In this document: positions 60,346 to 64,000 of the stretch, piece after piece
Layout of the letters: each line of letters begins with the position of its first letter
Position numbering within the stretch: the stretch's first letter is position 1
Source of the DNA: Caballeronia humi
GTDB taxonomy: Bacteria; Pseudomonadota; Gammaproteobacteria; Burkholderiales; Burkholderiaceae
Length of the DNA stretch: 64,000 bases
Direction of reading: 5' to 3'
Assembly: GCF_001544475.1 (NCBI RefSeq)
Contig: NZ_FCNW02000005.1
Location: 213,082-277,081 of the forward strand
Position numbers and translations under genes: made by a program
The notes under the pieces: model-generated
What the model was told of the DNA's origin: nothing
The model's input: the letters and a program-made list of their open reading frames with translations, nothing else
The model's database searches: none

Positions 60346-61845
60346 ATGCTTTCACTCAAGAACGTCACCAAGCGCTTTCCGGGCGTGCTCGCGCTGGACA
60401 ACGTATCGATTGAAGTGCGGCCGAATGAAATTGTTGGCTTGATCGGCGAGAACGGCGCGGGCAAGTCCACGCTGATGAAGTTGCTGACTGGCGCGTATCG
60501 CCAGGATACCGGTGAGATCGAACTGGGCGGCAAGCCGCTCGTGATCCGCAATCCGCGCGACGCGACGTCCAAAGGCATCGCGATGGTCTATCAGGAGCAG
60601 TCGATCCTGCCGAACCTCACGGTCGCGGAGAATCTGTTTCTTGGGCGCGAAGAAGAATTCGTCACGTTCGGACGCGTGAACTGGACGAAGCTCAAGCGTG
60701 CGGCGAAGAAGGAGCTTGCCACGGTGCATCTCGACGTCGATCCGCTGACGCTGTGCGAGGATCTCTCGTTCGGGCAGCGGCAGATGGTGGAACTCGCGAG
60801 AGCCTTGTCGCTTGCGAGCCGCACTGGCGGCACCCCGATCATTCTGCTCGATGAACCCACTTCTGTACTCGAAGCCGGCGAGATCGAGATTCTGTTCGGC
60901 CTCGTGCGTGAGCTGAAGTCGCGTGCTTCGTTCGTGTTCGTTTCGCATCGGCTCGATGAATTGCTGTCGTTGAGCGATCGCGTGTATGTGATGAAGGACG
61001 GGAAGGTCGTGTCGGAAATGGCTTCGGGTACGGCATCGGTCGCGAAGCTTCATGAACTGATGGTCGGACGGTCGCTGCACAGCGAGTACTACCGCGAGAA
61101 TTTGCAGAAGCCGTGCCGCGCGGAAGTGGCGCTGTCGGTGGGCAACGCAACGCTGGGTCACGTGCTCAACGACGTCTCTTTCGACGTTCGGTGCGGCGAA
61201 GTGTTCGGCGTGGCTGGCGTGGTCGGGTCCGGACGCGAGGAACTTTGCAGGGTCATTGCAGGGCTGGAGAGTCTCGATAGCGGCGAGGTGATGGTTGGCA
61301 ATACACGTCTCAAACCGCAGGCAAATCACGCTGTTTCGCTCGGTATCGGATACGTTCCGCGTGAGCGCAAAGTTGAAGGGCTTGTCACGCAAATGAGCGT
61401 CGCGCAGAACCTGACGCTGCCGCGTCTTGGCGCGGTCAGTCGTGCAGGCGTGGTGAGGAAGTCCAGCGAACGCGCGCTCGCCAATGACTGGATTCAGCGC
61501 CTGCACATCAAGACGCCGGGACCCGACGCATCGTGCCGCAACCTCTCGGGCGGCAATCAGCAGAAGGTCGTGCTCGCGAAGTGGCGTTTCGCAGGCAGCC
61601 GGATTCTCGTGCTCGACCACCCGACGCGCGGTCTCGATGTCGGTGCGAAGGAAGAGGTCTATCAACTCATCCGCGAATTGACGGCGGAAGGTGTCGCTGT
61701 CGTGCTGACGGGCGACACGCTCGAAGAGATTCTGGGGCTCAGTCATCGCGTGATGGTCATGCGCGACGGCCGCGCCGAGAAGATTCTGCCGTGCGAAGTG
61801 GGTCACAAGCCCTCGCAGGTCGAAATCGTCGAACACATGGTCTGA
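60346..61845 (+). CDS. CUT2 sugar ABC transporter ATPase with altered second Walker B
   Basis: A 499-aa duplicated ATPase. Domain 1 is complete: GENGAGKST, signature LSFGQRQMVELARAL and Walker B IILLDEPTS. Domain 2 has the usual weak Walker A (GVVGSGREE), signature [14 protein letters not shown] and a Walker B of LVLDHPTRGLDVGA, in which the catalytic Glu is replaced by His. Hydrolysis may therefore occur only at one site. The ATG at 60346 follows GAGGAG. It lies between its two permease genes. Confidence 0.93.
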   Translation: MLSLKNVTKRFPGVLALDNVSIEVRPNEIVGLIGENGAGKSTLMKLLTGAYRQDTGEIELGGKPLVIRNPRDATSKGIAMVYQEQSILPNLTVAENLFLGREEEFVTFGRVNWTKLKRAAKKELATVHLDVDPLTLCEDLSFGQRQMVELARALSLASRTGGTPIILLDEPTSVLEAGEIEILFGLVRELKSRASFVFVSHRLDELLSLSDRVYVMKDGKVVSEMASGTASVAKLHELMVGRSLHSEYYRENLQKPCRAEVALSVGNATLGHVLNDVSFDVRCGEVFGVAGVVGSGREELCRVIAGLESLDSGEVMVGNTRLKPQANHAVSLGIGYVPRERKVEGLVTQMSVAQNLTLPRLGAVSRAGVVRKSSERALANDWIQRLHIKTPGPDASCRNLSGGNQQKVVLAKWRFAGSRILVLDHPTRGLDVGAKEEVYQLIRELTAEGVAVVLTGDTLEEILGLSHRVMVMRDGRAEKILPCEVGHKPSQVEIVEHMV

Positions 61846-61852
61846 GGTCAAC

Positions 61853-62812
61853 ATGCCACAACTGAACGCATCCATCGCGACGAAGCTGCGCGACAACGCG
61901 CCCTTCCTCGCTCTTATCGTGCTGTACGTGCTGATCGAAGTCGCACAGCCGAGCTTCCTCGCACCGTCGACGCAACTCGGCCTGCTCGCCGATAGTTCGA
62001 CGCTTTTCATCATGGCCGCAGGCACGACGTTCGTCGTGCTGCTCGGCAGCATCGATCTGTCGCTTCAGGCGGTGGCTTCATTGTCGAGCGTGATCGTCGC
62101 GATGTTGCTCCCGCGTTATGGCGCGATGGCGGCGGTCGTCGCGCTTGCTGCTTCGTTCGGCATCGGTCTTCTCAGCGGCGTGATTCAGACCGTACTGCGG
62201 ATTCCGTCTTTCATCGCGACGCTGGCGGTAGGCGGGATTGCCTCGGCGGCCGCGTTGACTATCTCCGGTACCCGCTCCATCGGTATCAGCGACGAGATGC
62301 GCAACGCGTCGCTCGGCTGGACGACCGGCTCGTCGTTTGGCGTGCCGCATGAAATCCTGCTTGGTGTTGCGGTGTTCGCCTTCTGTTTATTTCTGCATCG
62401 CTCGACAGTGTTCGGTCGTCGTACCGATGCGATCGGTGCGGGCGAACCGGCGGCGATTGCATCGGGCGTGCGTGTGTCGGTGACCAAGTGCCTTGTGTTC
62501 GGGACGTCGTCGTTCTTTGCCGGGCTGGCGGGGGTCGTGATGGCCGGGCGACTGGGAAGCGGCTCGCCCACGCTGGCGGACCAGTTTCTGCTTCCTGCCA
62601 TCGCTGCGGTGATCGTCGGCGGCACGGCGTTGACGGGTGGCGCTGGTGGTATCGGCAGGACGCTGGTGGGAGCGCTTCTGGTGTCGGTGGCGCGCGTGGG
62701 GATGACGTTCGTCGGCATCAGCGTGTTCGCACAGCAGATCGTGTTCGGGCTGATTCTGATCGTCGCGGTGACCGTTGCTTTCGATCGCTCGAAAGTGCTT
62801 GTCATCAAGTGA
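61853..62812 (+). CDS. CUT2 sugar ABC transporter permease B
   Basis: A 319-aa RbsC-like permease with family blocks VLLGSIDLSLQAVASLSSVI, LRIPSFIATLAVGGIASA and AAVIVGGTALTGGAGGIGRT. It starts 7 nt after the ATPase stop with GAGG as RBS. It pairs with permease A. It is the last gene of the importer; etfB follows after 52 nt with its own ribosome-binding site. Confidence 0.92.
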   Translation: MPQLNASIATKLRDNAPFLALIVLYVLIEVAQPSFLAPSTQLGLLADSSTLFIMAAGTTFVVLLGSIDLSLQAVASLSSVIVAMLLPRYGAMAAVVALAASFGIGLLSGVIQTVLRIPSFIATLAVGGIASAAALTISGTRSIGISDEMRNASLGWTTGSSFGVPHEILLGVAVFAFCLFLHRSTVFGRRTDAIGAGEPAAIASGVRVSVTKCLVFGTSSFFAGLAGVVMAGRLGSGSPTLADQFLLPAIAAVIVGGTALTGGAGGIGRTLVGALLVSVARVGMTFVGISVFAQQIVFGLILIVAVTVAFDRSKVLVIK

Positions 62813-62864
62813 GTTTCGATCCAGCCCGTGTCGCGCGGGCTATTGTTGAAGGAAGGGATTGCAC

Positions 62865-63614
62865 ATGAAGATTCTAGTGACTCTTAAGAGGGTGGTCGAC
62901 TACAACGTCAAGGTCCGCGTGAAATCGGACGGCAGCGGCGTCGATATCGCGAACGTGAAGATGTCGATGAACCCGTTCGATGAGATTGCTGTTGAGGAAG
63001 CGGTGCGTTTGCGTGAGGCGGGGGTGGCGACTGAGGTTGTTGCGGTCTCGTGCGGCGTGACGCAGTGTCAGGAAACGCTGCGTACGGCGATGGCGATTGG
63101 CGCCGATCGCGCGATTCTCGTCGAATCGACTGAGGAATTGCAGCCGCTGGCGGTGGCGAAGATCCTGAAGGCGCTGGTGGATAAAGAGCAGCCTCAACTC
63201 GTCATCCTCGGCAAGCAGGCGATTGACGACGATTCGAATCAAACCGGTCAGATGCTCGCCGCTTTGGCTGGCCTGCCGCAAGCGACGTTTGCCTCGAAAG
63301 TCGTGGTCGCCGATGGCAAAGCCACGGTGTCGCGTGAAGTCGATGGCGGTTCGGAAACGCTGTCGCTGAAGCTGCCCGCCGTGATCACCACCGACTTGCG
63401 CCTGAACGAGCCGCGCTACGTCACGCTGCCGAACATCATGAAGGCCAAGAAGAAGCCTTTGGAAACGGTGAAACCTGCTGACCTCGGCGTCGATGTCACG
63501 CCGCGTTTGAAGACGCTGAAAGTGGCCGAGCCGCCCAAGCGCTCCGCCGGTGTGATGGTGCCGGACGTGAAGACGCTGGTCGAAAAGCTGAAGAACGAAG
63601 CCAAAGTGCTTTAA
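62865..63614 (+). CDS. etfB: Electron transfer flavoprotein beta subunit
   Basis: A 249-aa protein, the usual EtfB length: [37 protein letters not shown], the AMP/FAD-binding region [25 protein letters not shown] and the ETF-beta signature [29 protein letters not shown]. The ATG at 62865 follows AAGGAAGGG. It accepts electrons from acyl-CoA dehydrogenases and passes them to ETF-ubiquinone oxidoreductase. It is probably the housekeeping ETF, though it adjoins a regulon that contains an acyl-CoA dehydrogenase. Confidence 0.97.
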   Translation: MKILVTLKRVVDYNVKVRVKSDGSGVDIANVKMSMNPFDEIAVEEAVRLREAGVATEVVAVSCGVTQCQETLRTAMAIGADRAILVESTEELQPLAVAKILKALVDKEQPQLVILGKQAIDDDSNQTGQMLAALAGLPQATFASKVVVADGKATVSREVDGGSETLSLKLPAVITTDLRLNEPRYVTLPNIMKAKKKPLETVKPADLGVDVTPRLKTLKVAEPPKRSAGVMVPDVKTLVEKLKNEAKVL

Positions 63615-63626
63615 GAGGAGACAAGC

Positions 63627-64000
63627 ATGGCAATTTTGGTAATTGCAGAGCATGACAACGCATCGATCAAAGCGGCGACGCTGAACACGGTTGCAGCGGC
63701 CACGAAGATCGGCGGCGATATTCACGTGCTGGTCGCGGGTTCGAACGCACAAGCCGCAGCGGACCAAGCCGCGAAAATCGCAAACGTATCGAAAATCCTG
63801 CTCGCCGATGCCCCGCAACTCGCCGATGGACTGGCTGAGAACGTTGAAAGGACGGTGCTGAATATCGCGAAGGATTATTCGCACATTCTCGCGCCCGCTA
63901 CCGCTTACGGTAAGAACATCGCGCCGCGCATCGCGGCGCATTTAGATGTCGCGCAAATCAGCGATATCACCGCAGTCGATTCCGCCGATACGTTCGAACG
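63627..64000 (+). CDS. etfA: Electron transfer flavoprotein alpha subunit (5' part)
   Basis: The first 124 codons are present; the gene continues beyond the right edge. The start MAILVIAEHDNASIKAATLNTVAAA and the segments HVLVAGSNAQAAADQAAKI, SHILAPATAYGKNIAPRIAAHLDVAQISDI are the standard EtfA N-terminal domain. The ATG follows AGGAG and lies 12 nt after the etfB stop, the usual etfBA arrangement. Confidence 0.97.
   Translation, partial: MAILVIAEHDNASIKAATLNTVAAATKIGGDIHVLVAGSNAQAAADQAAKIANVSKILLADAPQLADGLAENVERTVLNIAKDYSHILAPATAYGKNIAPRIAAHLDVAQISDITAVDSADTFE

Noticed and set aside
1..64000. CRISPR arrays, tRNA/rRNA genes, insertion sequences, prophage
   Set aside because: Reading the window I found no regularly spaced repeats, no cloverleaf or rRNA signature, no transposase or integrase, and no terminal inverted repeats flanking a gene.
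62865..64000. etfBA as a dedicated part of the second catabolic regulon
   Set aside because: It has its own ribosome-binding sites and typical housekeeping composition, and no operator copy is visible before it; adjacency alone is not enough.

Overview
The window is high-GC bacterial DNA with the gene content and style of a beta-proteobacterium of the Burkholderiaceae (Paraburkholderia/Caballeronia-like). This is inferred from the N-terminus of the 'SVTLYGxVDxG' trimeric porin, the many LysR/TetR/LacI-controlled catabolic operons, the Csu-type pilus operon, and EtfB/EtfA at the right edge. I see no rRNA, tRNA, insertion sequence, phage gene or CRISPR array. Coding density is high and genes are mostly in tightly packed operons.

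Region 1 (1-14.8 kb) is a catabolic locus. A porin, a LacI-type regulator divergent from a PhyH-type Fe(II)/2-oxoglutarate oxygenase, and a LysR regulator precede a nine-gene operon. Its order is intradiol (hydroxyquinol-type) dioxygenase, IolE-like TIM-barrel enzyme, two Gfo/Idh/MocA dehydrogenases, a ChvE-GguA-GguB sugar ABC importer, a Dabb protein and maleylacetate reductase. The porin and the operon share an almost identical promoter block (279-333 and 5186-5240). Sugar/cyclitol import and oxidation thus sit beside the hydroxyquinol lower pathway, with no aromatic monooxygenase in the locus. I read this as a possible route that aromatises a cyclitol or dismantles an aryl glycoside.

Region 2 (14.8-38.7 kb) is general accessory chromosome. 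It holds a double-receiver protein, a very large hybrid histidine kinase directly followed by a receiver-GGDEF diguanylate cyclase, a compact Csu-type chaperone-usher pilus operon, a copper-associated DUF2946/outer-membrane/CopC operon, RlpA, a lipoprotein, a secreted Ntn hydrolase, a catalase-like protein, KdgT, small stress/hypothetical proteins and a secreted GH15 glucoamylase with a C-terminal CBM20.

Region 3 (38.7-62.8 kb) is the most unusual part: a second, CoA-dependent catabolic regulon. A module of CoA-transferase, TetR, SDR, DUF993 aldolase-like enzyme and TIM-barrel isomerase occurs twice in inverted orientation. Around the two copies are an MFS carrier, enoyl-CoA hydratase, thioesterase, Gfo/Idh dehydrogenase, Dabb protein, acyl-CoA dehydrogenase, aldehyde dehydrogenase, GMC oxidoreductase and a second CUT2-type ABC importer with a Tat-type binding protein. 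A ~27-bp element beginning CAAGTAA recurs at five promoters here (42.5, 43.4, 52.4, 54.8 and 58.2 kb). Two of these overlap recognisable -35/-10 elements, so the whole region is probably one regulon controlled by the two paralogous TetR proteins. I cannot assign the substrate to a known pathway. The window ends in etfB and the start of etfA, the electron acceptor for acyl-CoA dehydrogenases.
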